Source: an uncultured Clostridia bacterium
GTDB lineage: Bacteria; Bacillota; Clostridia; Oscillospirales; Oscillospiraceae
DNA length: 64,000 nucleotides
Reading direction: 5' to 3'
NCBI GenBank assembly: GCA_932222125.1
Contig: CAKNZJ010000265.1
Coordinates: 1-64,000, forward strand
Position numbers and translations under genes: made by a program. Positions 42,281 to 50,999 of this stretch are shown one piece after another (positions within the stretch are counted from its first letter, which is position 1; every line of letters begins with the position of its first letter). The notes beneath the pieces were generated by a model. The model was not told the origin of the DNA and did not search any database. It was given only the letters and a program-made list of their open reading frames with translations.

Positions 42281-43234
42281 TCAAATCATGCTATCTGTCT
42301 CGCCTAGAACCAGCGCAGTGGTCAATCCACTCTGGCCGCATTTCACCTCTGCCTGTGCGACCCGGTACCGCCCATTGGCCCCGAATCCAGGCAGACTCAC
42401 TGTCACCAGCTGTCCCGGCCAAGCTAAAAATGCCCCGGCAATCACAGCAGTCATCCGCACGCGCCCTCTGCGGGAGGCCCGAAGCTGATAGTCAGCCGTA
42501 TAGCGCATGGCGGCAGTCCCCATAGTGTTGGGCACCGTGATAATGCGTCTGGCGCACCCTCCTTCCGCCTGGAACCTTGAGTCGGACACCCATTGGATCC
42601 CTTCCCGGCTCCGGCGGCGCACCGCCACCTGGCTGAGCACACCGTTGCGTTCCTCCCGGTACTCCCAGTTGGTAATGGGAGTTCTGTCTGTAATAATCAA
42701 TGTCTCCTCATCCCCATACCGGTCGAGTAGCAATTGCCCGAACTGGTCAAATCGGGGAACCACCCCTCCGTAATAGCAGGCATATCGCCGCATCACGCTC
42801 CATTCACTCTCTCCAGCACTCACCGTAAAGCCATCCACAGCTGGCATCTGCCATCCTCCCACGACCGGAATTCCGTAAGGCGTCACATGGTTTTCTATGA
42901 TATCCCATCGAGTGGCCCTCTGATATTCCATTGGCATAGCCTCATTGTCCAGCAATACCGCGGCCATCCCGCGGCCATACAGCTCTAGATACAGCCCATC
43001 TCTTCCACAGGTGATGGCAAACTCATCCAGCACCCCGGTGAATACCCGCTGCCCATCCCATTGAGCAGAAAACCGGCAAGCGCAGGACAGGTCCTTCTCC
43101 TGTCCCTGCTGCCAAACGCACTTAATGGCAAAGCTGTCACAGGGGGTGTCCGTTCCATAATTGAACTGCCAGGACACCACCGTAGGCAGGCTGAGCACAC
43201 TGCCATCTCCCTTTGTCACCCAACATCGGATCAC
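42281..43234 (-). CDS. Baseplate hub protein, gpD/XkdQ-like
   Basis: 317 residues. GTG start at 43234 overlaps the previous stop (GTGA). Beta-rich with the hub-type segments VFTGVLDEFAITCGRDGLYL, YGRGMAAVLLDNEAMP, FDQFGQLLLDR and a C-terminal WPGQLVTVSLPGFGANGRYR. XkdQ/gpD proteins form the tail hub between tube and spike. No peptidoglycan hydrolase domain is attached, although XkdQ relatives sometimes have one. The longer frame upstream lies within the LysM gene and is not used. Confidence 0.75.
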   Translation of the reverse strand: MIRCWVTKGDGSVLSLPTVVSWQFNYGTDTPCDSFAIKCVWQQGQEKDLSCACRFSAQWDGQRVFTGVLDEFAITCGRDGLYLELYGRGMAAVLLDNEAMPMEYQRATRWDIIENHVTPYGIPVVGGWQMPAVDGFTVSAGESEWSVMRRYACYYGGVVPRFDQFGQLLLDRYGDEETLIITDRTPITNWEYREERNGVLSQVAVRRRSREGIQWVSDSRFQAEGGCARRIITVPNTMGTAAMRYTADYQLRASRRGRVRMTAVIAGAFLAWPGQLVTVSLPGFGANGRYRVAQAEVKCGQSGLTTALVLGETDSMI

Positions 43235-43815
43235 GACACCCTCACCTTCTGTCCAATAAAGATTAGATTGGGGTTTTTTATATGAGGATTGAGTGCCACC
43301 AGTCTGTCTAACGCTATCCCATACTGATTTGCCAGCTTCCACAGCGTGTCTCCCTGAACCACTGTGTACCATACAGCCTGTCCATCGCCCTTGTCCGTGC
43401 TTGGAGAGGAATCAAGCTGATCTCCCTTTGACAAATTCCACACTTTTAAGCTAGTGTTTTCGTCGCCGAACACCTCCCAAAATTCAAAGCAATAGGACAC
43501 ATAGTCCCGTCTTGGTTCCTGCCTGACCTCTAGCTTGGCAAACCAAGCCGTGGTGGTCACCCAAACGGGGTGTACCAGCACACCCGGGCTCTCCTCATAA
43601 AATATGGTGGCCAGCTGGCTAAACTTGTCATAGGCCCCCTCACCCACAAACTCCCCGCTCCCTTTCAGCACCCGCCTGGTTTGTCCCAGGCTCTGCAAAT
43701 AGTGTCGGCCAAAGGGGATCTTGTGCTCAGCCATCTTTCGCTCATAGGTAATGGTGTATACCCTGGGGTTGTGAGGCCAGACAAAATTCTTAAATCGCAT
43801 AGGTGAAAGAATCAT
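43231..43815 (-). CDS. LysM-containing tail protein, XkdP-like
   Basis: 194 residues. The N-terminal part (YTITYERKMAEHKIPFGRHY, LGQTRRVLKGSGEF) resembles the XkdP / DNA-circulation-protein N-terminus. The last 50 residues are a clean LysM domain: YTVVQGDTLWKLANQYGI, LNPHIKNPNLIFIGQKV. In PBSX this protein joins the tube end to the baseplate. It lies directly after the 226-residue gene that fills the tape-measure slot, and overlaps the hub gene by four bases. Confidence 0.8.
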   Translation of the reverse strand: MILSPMRFKNFVWPHNPRVYTITYERKMAEHKIPFGRHYLQSLGQTRRVLKGSGEFVGEGAYDKFSQLATIFYEESPGVLVHPVWVTTTAWFAKLEVRQEPRRDYVSYCFEFWEVFGDENTSLKVWNLSKGDQLDSSPSTDKGDGQAVWYTVVQGDTLWKLANQYGIALDRLVALNPHIKNPNLIFIGQKVRVS

Positions 43816-43887
43816 ATCCCCGCTCCTCTCTCATGATTCCGTTTACAAGTGCCTTATATCAGGTACAGAACAATCCCCACCGGAACT

Positions 43888-44568
43888 TTAGAACAGGGTC
43901 ATACCCCCATCATACCGCCTGCTGTCCCGGCGCACCGCTTGGTCCAGCCCATCTACGGTTAGTCGATCGCCAGACTGTTGGGGAAACCCTGCCTCCTCCC
44001 CCCTTCCAAATGGCTGGCCCACCGCCGCCTGACCCAATAGGCTTGTTCCCCGTGTCACTTCCCGGTACAGGGCCTGGAGTCCAGTATCCCACTCTGTTTC
44101 TACCCGCTTCTGTTCCCCCATCTCAACGCTCTCATCACTGTCAGCAGCCACTCTCTGCCATTCTCCCACGGCCCCTTTAACCACGTCAAAGGTTTCAGGC
44201 ATCTCAACCTGGCTCATTAGCCGGGACAGGCCACGAACCGATTTCCCCTTGGTTTCCACGAAGGGGGATATGGACCGCATCCCAAACACCTTCTCCCCTG
44301 TTTCAGCCTTTTGTGGAATAATTGGTTCGTGGGCAACCGGCTCCACATCTCCGTTCTCTGTCCGGAGCTTCTCATCCACTGCGCCCATCAACGACGGACC
44401 CTGGCCCTGTAGGGCATGGTCCGTCGTCTCCTCTTTATCGGCCTGTCCGGGCGGGACAGCATTTATCGCCATCCCGCCCAGATAGAGAACATCGCTCTCC
44501 CCATTGGCATCCTCATCTACATGTTCCGCCGCTGTCATCGACAGCAGCTCCTCCAGCCAATCGATCAC
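43888..44568 (-). CDS. Unrecognised 226-residue protein in the tape-measure position
   Basis: In PBSX-type clusters the gene between the tail chaperone and the LysM protein is the tape measure, usually several hundred to over a thousand residues with hydrophobic helices. Here it is 226 residues, GTG start, acidic and hydrophilic (WLEELLSMTAAEHVDEDA; GLQALYREVTRGTSLLGQA; final RRDSRRYDGGMTLF), with no membrane segment and no coiled repeat. It may be a degenerate or new tape measure or a tail terminator. If it did set tail length at the common scale of about 0.15 nm per residue, the tail would be near 34 nm (inference). It overlaps the end of the frameshifted chaperone product by 56 bases. Confidence 0.5.
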   Translation of the reverse strand: MIDWLEELLSMTAAEHVDEDANGESDVLYLGGMAINAVPPGQADKEETTDHALQGQGPSLMGAVDEKLRTENGDVEPVAHEPIIPQKAETGEKVFGMRSISPFVETKGKSVRGLSRLMSQVEMPETFDVVKGAVGEWQRVAADSDESVEMGEQKRVETEWDTGLQALYREVTRGTSLLGQAAVGQPFGRGEEAGFPQQSGDRLTVDGLDQAVRRDSRRYDGGMTLF

Positions 44569-45186
44569 AGCCCATCCCTCTCTTCATCTGTTCAAATCTG
44601 GCCCAATCAAATCCGTCGTTCACACCCCAGCTATCCTTAGGCTCACCACACGCTGGACAGGACTCCTCCACCCTCTGACGGCATTGTGGACAGAACCGTT
44701 CCAGCTCCTCCTCCCGATCCAGCGCCAAATTCAACGCACACCATAGATAGTCCCGGTCCCTCATCCTTTTTACCCGTTCCTCCGTTGGAAGAGCGCCAAA
44801 CAGGCGGAGCACGCGCCATTGAAGGCGCTCATAAAGCGCGTGCTCCACGCTTTTTTTTGCCGGTCCAACGCCTCCTGTGTATCTACCGGAGAAGGATTGC
44901 ATTGCCGGTTAAACTGTGCCCATCTGGCAGACAGCCGCACAATATCCTCTACCCGCAGCCCATCCAAAGCAGCTCTTCCATCGGCATAGACCGGCTTCCC
45001 TTTCCGCTCCAGGGCCTTGGCAATCAGACAGGCATTGTGGCACAGCGCCCGATCCTTGCCGTCCAGGGCCAAGGTCTCTCCTTCCCGGCGGGCCTCCAAC
45101 ACCTCCCAGGCAGACAACAGCCGCAAGGTCCCCTCATCTACCTTGATGTGGTCAGCCCAGGTCCAAAACTTGCCTTCTCGTTCCAT
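44513..45186 (-). CDS. Tail assembly chaperone, frameshifted long form (gpGT-like)
   Basis: Zero-frame translation from the ATG at 45186 ends at 44770 (138 residues; next entry). A -1 slip on the A run at 44857-44851 joins it to the frame that closes at 44513. This gives about 224 residues and adds KSVEHALYERLQWRVLRLFG, RMRDRDYLWCALNLALDREE and a Cys4 zinc-ribbon-like CPQCRQRVEESCPACG. Long and short forms made at a fixed ratio guide tail-tube assembly in lambda-like and contractile phages. The long part lacks its own ribosome-binding site, which supports frameshifting. Confidence 0.75.
44770..45186 (-). CDS. Tail assembly chaperone, short form (XkdN/gpG-like)
   Basis: 138 residues starting MEREGKFWTWADHIKVDEGT, then RLLSAWEVLEARREG and a C-terminal basic end after the slip site. 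It follows the tail-tube gene by ten bases, exactly where XkdN lies in PBSX. AAGGTG precedes the ATG. The frame upstream of 45186 overlaps the tube gene and is not used. Confidence 0.75.
   Translation of the reverse strand: MEREGKFWTWADHIKVDEGTLRLLSAWEVLEARREGETLALDGKDRALCHNACLIAKALERKGKPVYADGRAALDGLRVEDIVRLSARWAQFNRQCNPSPVDTQEALDRQKKAWSTRFMSAFNGACSACLALFQRRNG
44806..44859 (-). other. Programmed -1 ribosomal frameshift signal
   Basis: In the chaperone's zero frame the minus strand reads C-AA AAA AAA GCG, giving the slippery heptamer A-AAA-AAA within an eight-A run (44858-44851). After a four-base spacer a perfect 11-base-pair stem follows (GGAGCACGCGC at 44846-44836 with GCGCGTGCTCC at 44816-44806, 19-base loop). 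Heptamer, spacing and stem are those of classic -1 sites. The -1 frame is the one that stays open. Confidence 0.85.
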
Positions 45187-45196
45187 AGTCCGCACC

Positions 45197-45601
45197 TTAT
45201 GCTGAAGTCTCAATTCGTCTACGTGCCACCAGCGTGAGTTTTTCCACCACTGTCTGACCCAGCTTGGCATCCTCCTGAATATCGCTCCACTGACAGTCCG
45301 AGTAGATCACCTTTCGGTCAGGTTTACAAATGACTAGGGAAAAGTTCTTCATACCATAAAAGTCCACCCCATCAGCGATGGCCTGATCAGTAGCATATAA
45401 CCTAGTCAGTTGGATTACGTGGCTCTGGGGACCATGCACCGTGGCCACCGGTTCCTCCTCACCAAAGGCCTCCACTGCCACAGAACTTCTGGTGGCCTTG
45501 CTGTTGTAGCTTTGCACCACCGCCACCTTTTTCCCATCCACTTCCAACCAGATGTCGCTGCTTGTGGGAAACCCCACTTCACCCAAACGCATTTTGCTCA
45601 T
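45197..45601 (-). CDS. Tail tube protein, XkdM-like
   Basis: 134 residues, beta-rich, with SSDIWLEVDGKKVAVVQSYN, FGEEEPVATVHGPQSHVIQL and SDCQWSDIQEDAKLGQTVVE, the arrangement of the XkdM/phage tube family (double tyrosine or aromatic strand pairs, hexameric ring). It follows the sheath gene by 49 bases. It forms the inner tube of the contractile tail. Confidence 0.85.
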   Translation of the reverse strand: MSKMRLGEVGFPTSSDIWLEVDGKKVAVVQSYNSKATRSSVAVEAFGEEEPVATVHGPQSHVIQLTRLYATDQAIADGVDFYGMKNFSLVICKPDRKVIYSDCQWSDIQEDAKLGQTVVEKLTLVARRRIETSA

Positions 45602-45650
45602 ATACTTAACCTCCTCATTTCAAACTCCCAGCTCTCATCCATTTCACATT

Positions 45651-46700
45651 TTAGATTGTGATATGGGCGGACAACCAGATTTGATTCAGGCCATGGGCCA
45701 CGGTGAAGGAAAACTCCACTAGACACACAGTGGGGTCATCCTCCAAAGCACTCACCATTACATCCTCGTAATCATCGATAATCTCCTTGGCCATGCGCCG
45801 CTCCAGCTCTAGAATCGTCTGGGAGCGAATGGCCCCCCTCGTCTGTCCTGTATTTTTTGCTCTGTTAAACCTGGCCCTCAGAGCATTCCGAATACCGGGA
45901 ATCACCTCATCCACCACCAAAATGGTAGTTAACTCTCTCCAAGTGATATCCGGCGCAGTGCCGCTGGTGGTGCGGGTGGTAATCCCCCGGATTACATAGC
46001 AGTCCCCTGCCAGCATCTCCAATGGGGTGACACCTCCCCGCACCAGCAGATCAATCTCGCCATCTCCATAGTGACTTTCCAATCCGTTCAGTCCATGGAG
46101 CTGCATACCTCCCAGAGGTAGTGCCGGATCTGTATTCCCCGCAATCGCGCCGGCAACCGCAGCAGCACATAGCTCACTGCCTATGGCCTTTCCTGTGCTG
46201 TCCACACATCCAGGGGCTACCAGCACCATCCGCTCATGGTTGAGTCCCGCCGCTCGGGCTACCAGCTGGGACGTGGTCTCGCCCAAAGCGCCTCCCACCA
46301 CGGCAATGCGCTCCTTCCGGGCAGCCGAGCAGTTCTCCACCGCCGTCCTCAAAAGCTGCTGTACACTCAGATCCGTGCTGTCGCACACCACCACGCGCAC
46401 ATTCTCCAGCTCGCTCATCGTGGCAAACGCAGTCTGATAGTCCTCATCCCCTACAGGAATTCCATAGACCATCCCTGCACCATTGCGGATGGCCATCTGA
46501 GCCATCTGACTCAGCTGACAATCTCCCACATCATCCACAGCTCTGCTGTAGCTGGTCCACTGATAAGCCCACGTTCCGTCACCGCCATCTGCAGCCGCCA
46601 CAATGGCCACATTGCTTCCCCTGGCCGTGGACGCAGTTAAGCCCGACGTCTCATAGGAGGAGTACACCCCCGGTCGCTCGTGTTTCACCGTCATGCTCAT
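45651..46700 (-). CDS. Tail sheath protein, XkdK-like
   Basis: 349 residues, small for a sheath but complete. N-terminal KHERPGVYSSYETSG, central domains, and the conserved C-terminal part with SGTAPDITWRELTTILVVDE, RFNRAKNTGQTRGAIRSQT and FSFTVAHGLNQIWLSAHITI. This protein contracts around the tube, so the particle has a contractile tail. The start overlaps the previous stop by four bases. Confidence 0.92.
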   Translation of the reverse strand: MSMTVKHERPGVYSSYETSGLTASTARGSNVAIVAAADGGDGTWAYQWTSYSRAVDDVGDCQLSQMAQMAIRNGAGMVYGIPVGDEDYQTAFATMSELENVRVVVCDSTDLSVQQLLRTAVENCSAARKERIAVVGGALGETTSQLVARAAGLNHERMVLVAPGCVDSTGKAIGSELCAAAVAGAIAGNTDPALPLGGMQLHGLNGLESHYGDGEIDLLVRGGVTPLEMLAGDCYVIRGITTRTTSGTAPDITWRELTTILVVDEVIPGIRNALRARFNRAKNTGQTRGAIRSQTILELERRMAKEIIDDYEDVMVSALEDDPTVCLVEFSFTVAHGLNQIWLSAHITI

Positions 46701-47194
46701 ATCCTTCTTCCCCTCACTTCAATATCCACAAAGAATCCGCCGCCATCCACGGCCGCAACCAGCCATGCCTTAAACAGACAACTCACCCTTCTGCGATACA
46801 GGCCCTCTCTGTCCAAAAATTCCATCGGTCCTGCCTGAAGTTCTATGGCATTGAGCCCATTTAGACCCTGGCACATGATCGTCTCGGCCAGTCTATCCAG
46901 AACCTCTTGGCAAACCCCTTCCCCCCCATCCCTGGGGGCATAGATATCCATAGCCAGTGTCAGTTCCACAGCTCGGCCGTACAATTCCTCCTGCCTGCCC
47001 TCACGATCCTCACGCATCCCCAGATAGTCCTTAAAGCCGCCGGGAGCGCATACCACCTTGCTGAGCGACACCGCTATGACCGTCTCTCGCCAACGGCTGG
47101 CCCGCTCTGGCTCCATACCCAGCACAGCGTTGAGCCCACACTCCTTCAGTAGCTTCACAGCCCCTTGTCTCAGGGCGTTCAATGCCCCGGTCAT
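46697..47194 (-). CDS. Phage tail-completion/terminator-type protein
   Basis: 165 residues between the head-tail adaptor genes and the sheath. N-terminal helix MTGALNALRQGAVKLLKECG, then RASRWRETVIAVSLSKVVCA and a beta-rich C-terminus. The position matches the tail-terminator (XkdJ-like) gene. GGGGAGATCGCTCC precedes the ATG, which overlaps the previous stop by four bases. Sequence support alone is modest. Confidence 0.55.
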   Translation of the reverse strand: MTGALNALRQGAVKLLKECGLNAVLGMEPERASRWRETVIAVSLSKVVCAPGGFKDYLGMREDREGRQEELYGRAVELTLAMDIYAPRDGGEGVCQEVLDRLAETIMCQGLNGLNAIELQAGPMEFLDREGLYRRRVSCLFKAWLVAAVDGGGFFVDIEVRGRRI

Positions 47195-47526
47195 GGAGCG
47201 ATCTCCCCTGCGGGCCGCAAGGCCAGCCACAGGTGTGTAATCTTATCTCCCACCCGGATAGATTGGGCGGACATGATCTCATAGTTCTCTCCGCCCCAGC
47301 TCAGCCACCCCCCCAGACCGATTTGATCTACCGGCAGCTCCGGCTCTGCAAGCCCCAAATACCGGTCTGTCCAGCTGCTGCCCAATGCCCCTGCGGTCAT
47401 CTGCCATGTCAACTCTGTCATTGGCCGCACAATGGCCATTCCCCGGCCAATCTCCGAGCCATCCTCCCGGTGGCATACCGCCTTCTGTCCATAGGTCCGG
47501 ATCACCCACCCAAAGGTTTCCGTCAT
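47191..47526 (-). CDS. Head-tail adaptor-type protein
   Basis: 111 residues starting MTETFGWVIRTYGQKAVCHR, with a beta-rich fold (MAIVRPMTELTWQMTAGALG, ENYEIMSAQSIRVGDKITHL). Its size and position after the connector gene fit the XkdI/gp10-like head-closure group. The start overlaps the connector stop by four bases; the longer frame upstream is an overlap shadow. Confidence 0.55.
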   Translation of the reverse strand: MTETFGWVIRTYGQKAVCHREDGSEIGRGMAIVRPMTELTWQMTAGALGSSWTDRYLGLAEPELPVDQIGLGGWLSWGGENYEIMSAQSIRVGDKITHLWLALRPAGEIAP

Positions 47527-47876
47527 CCTCTCACCCCTCGAAATACGAATGCGTGGTCCCGAATATAAGGCGCCATCAACTCCATAGCCCGATGGGACAG
47601 TCTGCCGCTGTCCTTCTGGCCGCTCTCCCTGCGCACCGTTAGATCTCCGGCGGACAGGGCGGTTACCCCCGCCCAATCCTGGCTGTCCTTCAGCCAATCC
47701 ATCACCATCCACGCCGCTGCCAGCTTGTAGCTATCCCCACAATCTTCTGCTGTCACACCATCGAGGAGCAAGTGATCCAGCGTTTGACAGGCAGTGGCAC
47801 ACATCAGCCGGAGCGTCTCCTCCTCCGTCCCCTGGTCGCATAAGCTTTTTGCCAGTTCCAATACCGCTTCCGTCAT
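47523..47876 (-). CDS. Head-tail connector protein (gp6/YqbG-like)
   Basis: 117 residues, mainly helical: LELAKSLCDQGTEEETLRLM, DHLLLDGVTAEDCGDSYKLA, AAAWMVMDWLKDS. This is the shape of the helical connectors that sit under the portal in HK97/SPP1-type heads. It follows the protease-like gene by 13 bases. Confidence 0.65.
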   Translation of the reverse strand: MTEAVLELAKSLCDQGTEEETLRLMCATACQTLDHLLLDGVTAEDCGDSYKLAAAWMVMDWLKDSQDWAGVTALSAGDLTVRRESGQKDSGRLSHRAMELMAPYIRDHAFVFRGVRG

Positions 47877-47889
47877 AGCCCATCTCCTC

Positions 47890-48759
47890 TCATATCAAGA
47901 ATGCCCCATCAAGGAGCTGGGCGGACTGCCCATCCTCATTATAGCTTAGCTGCGGCGCGGCCACCAACAGCTTGTCTGCCTTGCGCTGATACAGCTTGAT
48001 CAGCCCCAGCAATTCCCCCTCGTCCAAACGACTGGCCACCCGTTCCAGCAGAGCATGCTCCATCTCTGGCTCAGCAATACCGGCCAGACGCACCATCTCA
48101 CGGCGCAGACCCTTTAGGTACCTTCTGCCCAGGCGGGCCTCGTTTTCCAACTGACGTCCCGCACTCTTGATGACCCCTGCCTTTCGCTGGGCGGGCACCG
48201 CCACAAAGGACCATTCATAAGCATCAGTGACCCCAGTGAGCACCCCGTAACAAAGTTGGCCGTCATACTCCTGGCCCTTCTCATGGGGACATCCATCCAA
48301 TTCCTTTCCGCAAATGGAACACACCACCTGACTCACCGCACATCCCACGCTCACCTCTCGCTTAATACCTGTGTCAATCTCAGCGATCAGACCGGCATTT
48401 TCGCTGGTGCACGCCATATATGCCCATCCCTTGAGAAAACGGTAGGGGCGTCCATCGGCAGTGAGAACACCCTGCTCACCCACCACCTGCGTGCGGTAGA
48501 TCCGTGCCGTCTGCCCCTTGGCAGACCATTGGTGGTCAAACACGCCGGACACCCCAACAAACATCCGGCTCAATGTTTCCAGGGCCTCATCATCGAACCG
48601 TTCCCAGTCCCGATCCACATCATTGTCACACAGCCGAAGGGCGAAGGTATACACCTGATCCTCCTGCACCTCCCGGCGGGCCAACTGATTGATCAGATCC
48701 ATGTCCCCAGGGTCTGGCTGCCCGATCGCCTTGATCACCGCATCTTTACTGATCTCCAT
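47890..48759 (-). CDS. Putative capsid maturation protease with Cys-rich motif (XkdF-like)
   Basis: 289 residues. FDDEALETLSRMFVGVSGVF, then DHQWSAKGQTARIYRTQVV and AYEWSFVAVPAQRKAGVIKS, follow the layout of prohead proteases (His in the 'DH' segment, Ser in 'EWSFVAVPAQ'). A zinc-like group CSICGKELDGCPHEKGQ, then CYG, is inserted between them. The last 80 residues are helical and could act as scaffold. It overlaps the end of the portal gene by 14 bases. Active-site assignment is inferred from pattern only. Confidence 0.6.
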   Translation of the reverse strand: MEISKDAVIKAIGQPDPGDMDLINQLARREVQEDQVYTFALRLCDNDVDRDWERFDDEALETLSRMFVGVSGVFDHQWSAKGQTARIYRTQVVGEQGVLTADGRPYRFLKGWAYMACTSENAGLIAEIDTGIKREVSVGCAVSQVVCSICGKELDGCPHEKGQEYDGQLCYGVLTGVTDAYEWSFVAVPAQRKAGVIKSAGRQLENEARLGRRYLKGLRREMVRLAGIAEPEMEHALLERVASRLDEGELLGLIKLYQRKADKLLVAAPQLSYNEDGQSAQLLDGAFLI

Positions 48760-49894
48760 TCTTGTTCTCCCCCTCTAAAGCATGGCTCTGAGCCCGGCAT
48801 AAGGCTGCTCTTGCCTCAGCCTCCTCATCCTGCAAATTCACATCGCTCCAGATCACTTCTACATGGTCATCATAGCCCTTTAACCTAAGCCACAGCTCGC
48901 AGATACGCTCCACTATCGGTTCCAGGCTGCGCCGAATGGCTGTAATTTCACTGGTCATAATATCTGCCTGCTGGCTGCTCATCCGCTCGGTGGAGGACCA
49001 GCTCAGCCCCAGTAGAAAGGGTGGTATTCCAGTCTTGGATACCAACTGCTCTAGAATCTGCCGTACTGGAACCTCGCTGTCCAGTATCTGGTTGTCTGCG
49101 CCAATGGTTCTGATTTCCACATCCCCGGCGGCCACAAAATCCCTCACGGCGCCGTCCCGGCTGGCCTGCATGGCGGCGGACCACTCTCCGGCCACCCTTC
49201 TGCACCGCTCTTCAGCCAGACCATCCTCCTGTCCCTTGCACACAACGGCAAACCGGACATTGCCCATACGCTCCCAATTTTTTCCCATAGCCTGAAAGAT
49301 TTTTATTAAAATTTCCGCTAAAAAGGGCATGGAGCGGAGCATCGACACCCCATAAGGCGCGCTGGTCTCAGGCTGAAAGGCAGTGAACAGCAGCAGATCC
49401 TGCCTGGGCAGTTCCCGAACCGTGCCGTCGCAGTCCCGGACACACAGCGCGAAATCCAGCGGGCTGTCCCCCTTCTTGATCTCAACACGGCTCACATCAG
49501 CGCATAGCAGGGCCGCCACATCCCGCCCATTTTGGGTGGGTACGATCTCGCCCACACCTCGGCCGCAGGTGAGCATCGAATCCAAATAGCAATCCAAAAA
49601 GGACTGTAAACTGCGCTGGCCCCGCCCGGTGGAAACGGTGCGCAAGAAGTAGTCCAACCCCTCTTGAGCCCGTCTATCCCGGCACTTGACAGATACACCG
49701 CTGCACAGCCGCACCAGCTTGCATACGGCCGCATCAATCACAGGGATACCCTCTCGGATCGCCCGATATAGGGCAATCTCCCCATTGTTCAAGGGCACAT
49801 ATCCATCCAACTGGGTAAACGGATGCCGGCCGGTATCCCGCAGCTGGGTAGCCATAGCCCCCTGCGTTTTTTTCACCCGCTTTAGAAGGCCCAT
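48746..49894 (-). CDS. Portal protein
   Basis: 382 residues. Signature parts include VPLNNGEIALYRAIREGIPV, IDAAVCKLVRLCSG, TAFQPETSAPYGVSMLRSMP, the crown/stem helices and LGLSWSSTERMSSQQADIMT, typical of portals that form the DNA-entry dodecamer of tailed phage heads. The ATG at 49894 follows GGGGAGG by six bases; earlier in-frame starts lie inside the capsid gene end. The portal comes after the capsid gene, the reverse of the usual order. Confidence 0.85.
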   Translation of the reverse strand: MGLLKRVKKTQGAMATQLRDTGRHPFTQLDGYVPLNNGEIALYRAIREGIPVIDAAVCKLVRLCSGVSVKCRDRRAQEGLDYFLRTVSTGRGQRSLQSFLDCYLDSMLTCGRGVGEIVPTQNGRDVAALLCADVSRVEIKKGDSPLDFALCVRDCDGTVRELPRQDLLLFTAFQPETSAPYGVSMLRSMPFLAEILIKIFQAMGKNWERMGNVRFAVVCKGQEDGLAEERCRRVAGEWSAAMQASRDGAVRDFVAAGDVEIRTIGADNQILDSEVPVRQILEQLVSKTGIPPFLLGLSWSSTERMSSQQADIMTSEITAIRRSLEPIVERICELWLRLKGYDDHVEVIWSDVNLQDEEAEARAALCRAQSHALEGENKNGDQ

Positions 49895-49914
49895 ATTCCG
49901 CCTCCCCACTTTCA

Positions 49915-50925
49915 TCACACCGACAGCACCTGGCTGGCGTCCTCAAATATTTTAGCATAGCCGGAGATAGTGGTGATCGCGGCCCGCTCCAGTTGGCGGT
50001 CGATGATTTTATCATATTCAACCATCACATCTCCTGACTTGACCATCTCCAGGGCATAGTTCTTATCCAATCCAATGATCTTGCCTGCAGGCATAGCGGA
50101 CGTACGCAGCACCTTGGCTCCCATGGGGGTAATCAACCGCCCAGTGCCGTGGAAATCTAGTCCGGCAGCGGCGTCCTGCATCTGGGTCATCCCCAACAGC
50201 TTAGGCATTGTGTCCATGCCTACCAGCAGGGTGTTCAGCTGATATGGTTCAAAGCCGTTCCAGAAAGTAAGCAAGTCATCATAGATAAGGGTGCCAGCGG
50301 TTTTCACTGACTTCACCTGAGCGGCATTGTCGTTGCCGTCTCCGTTCATGATGACATCGATGGCATCCTCCAAATGCATCCGGCCAATCTGGGCTCCGAT
50401 CTGACGCAAAGTGACAGAAAACAGATCCAGTTTCTGGAAGCGGATCGCCTCATAGGAGGCCACCAGCATCCTGCCCCGCTTGTTAAGCTTGACTAAGCTG
50501 TCCCGGGTGCGCACTGTGGTCTGTGGAATTGCAGCTCCCTCCGCCACTCGTTTCAGCTGTTTTTCATCCTCTGGCACGGAGGTGATGGAGCGATAGTCCA
50601 TTCCCTCGATGAGGGTCTCTGTAGCTGTAATATCAGGTAGGATATTGGCCTCTTCCATTCCTACCTTCACCGCCCGGGCGATGTACTCGGGAAAAAGCAC
50701 CGCGGCCTGGGAGGTGGAGAAAAACTTATCCACCAGATCGGAACCGGCGCCCTTCACCCGGATATCAAATCGTTTGAGCTGGCGTTGATAAGCATCCAAT
50801 CCCTCCAAAGCGGTGCCCTTATATTGTTCACTGGGGTCCAGCTTCTCCAGCACCTGGGTAAAAGAGCGGCCCGCCTCGTGATACATCCCCTTTTCCAACT
50901 TCACATTGTCAAATCGATATGCCAT
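49915..50925 (-). CDS. Major capsid protein
   Basis: 336 residues of the HK97 fold. FSTSQAAVLFPEYIARAVKV, MEEANILPDITATETLIEGM, LVASYEAIRFQKLDLFSVTL, RQIGAQIGRMHLEDAIDVIM and LLVGMDTMPKLLG are capsid-type segments. There is only a short N-terminal part of about 60 residues and no long scaffold delta domain. GAAGGAG precedes the ATG at 50925. It lies 74 bases after the decoration-like gene. Confidence 0.85.
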   Translation of the reverse strand: MAYRFDNVKLEKGMYHEAGRSFTQVLEKLDPSEQYKGTALEGLDAYQRQLKRFDIRVKGAGSDLVDKFFSTSQAAVLFPEYIARAVKVGMEEANILPDITATETLIEGMDYRSITSVPEDEKQLKRVAEGAAIPQTTVRTRDSLVKLNKRGRMLVASYEAIRFQKLDLFSVTLRQIGAQIGRMHLEDAIDVIMNGDGNDNAAQVKSVKTAGTLIYDDLLTFWNGFEPYQLNTLLVGMDTMPKLLGMTQMQDAAAGLDFHGTGRLITPMGAKVLRTSAMPAGKIIGLDKNYALEMVKSGDVMVEYDKIIDRQLERAAITTISGYAKIFEDASQVLSV

Positions 50926-50999
50926 CTTCAATGTCTCCTTCCCATATAATCAGCCTATCCAGGCCATCCTCACTCAACTGACATACTATCTTGGTTAGC

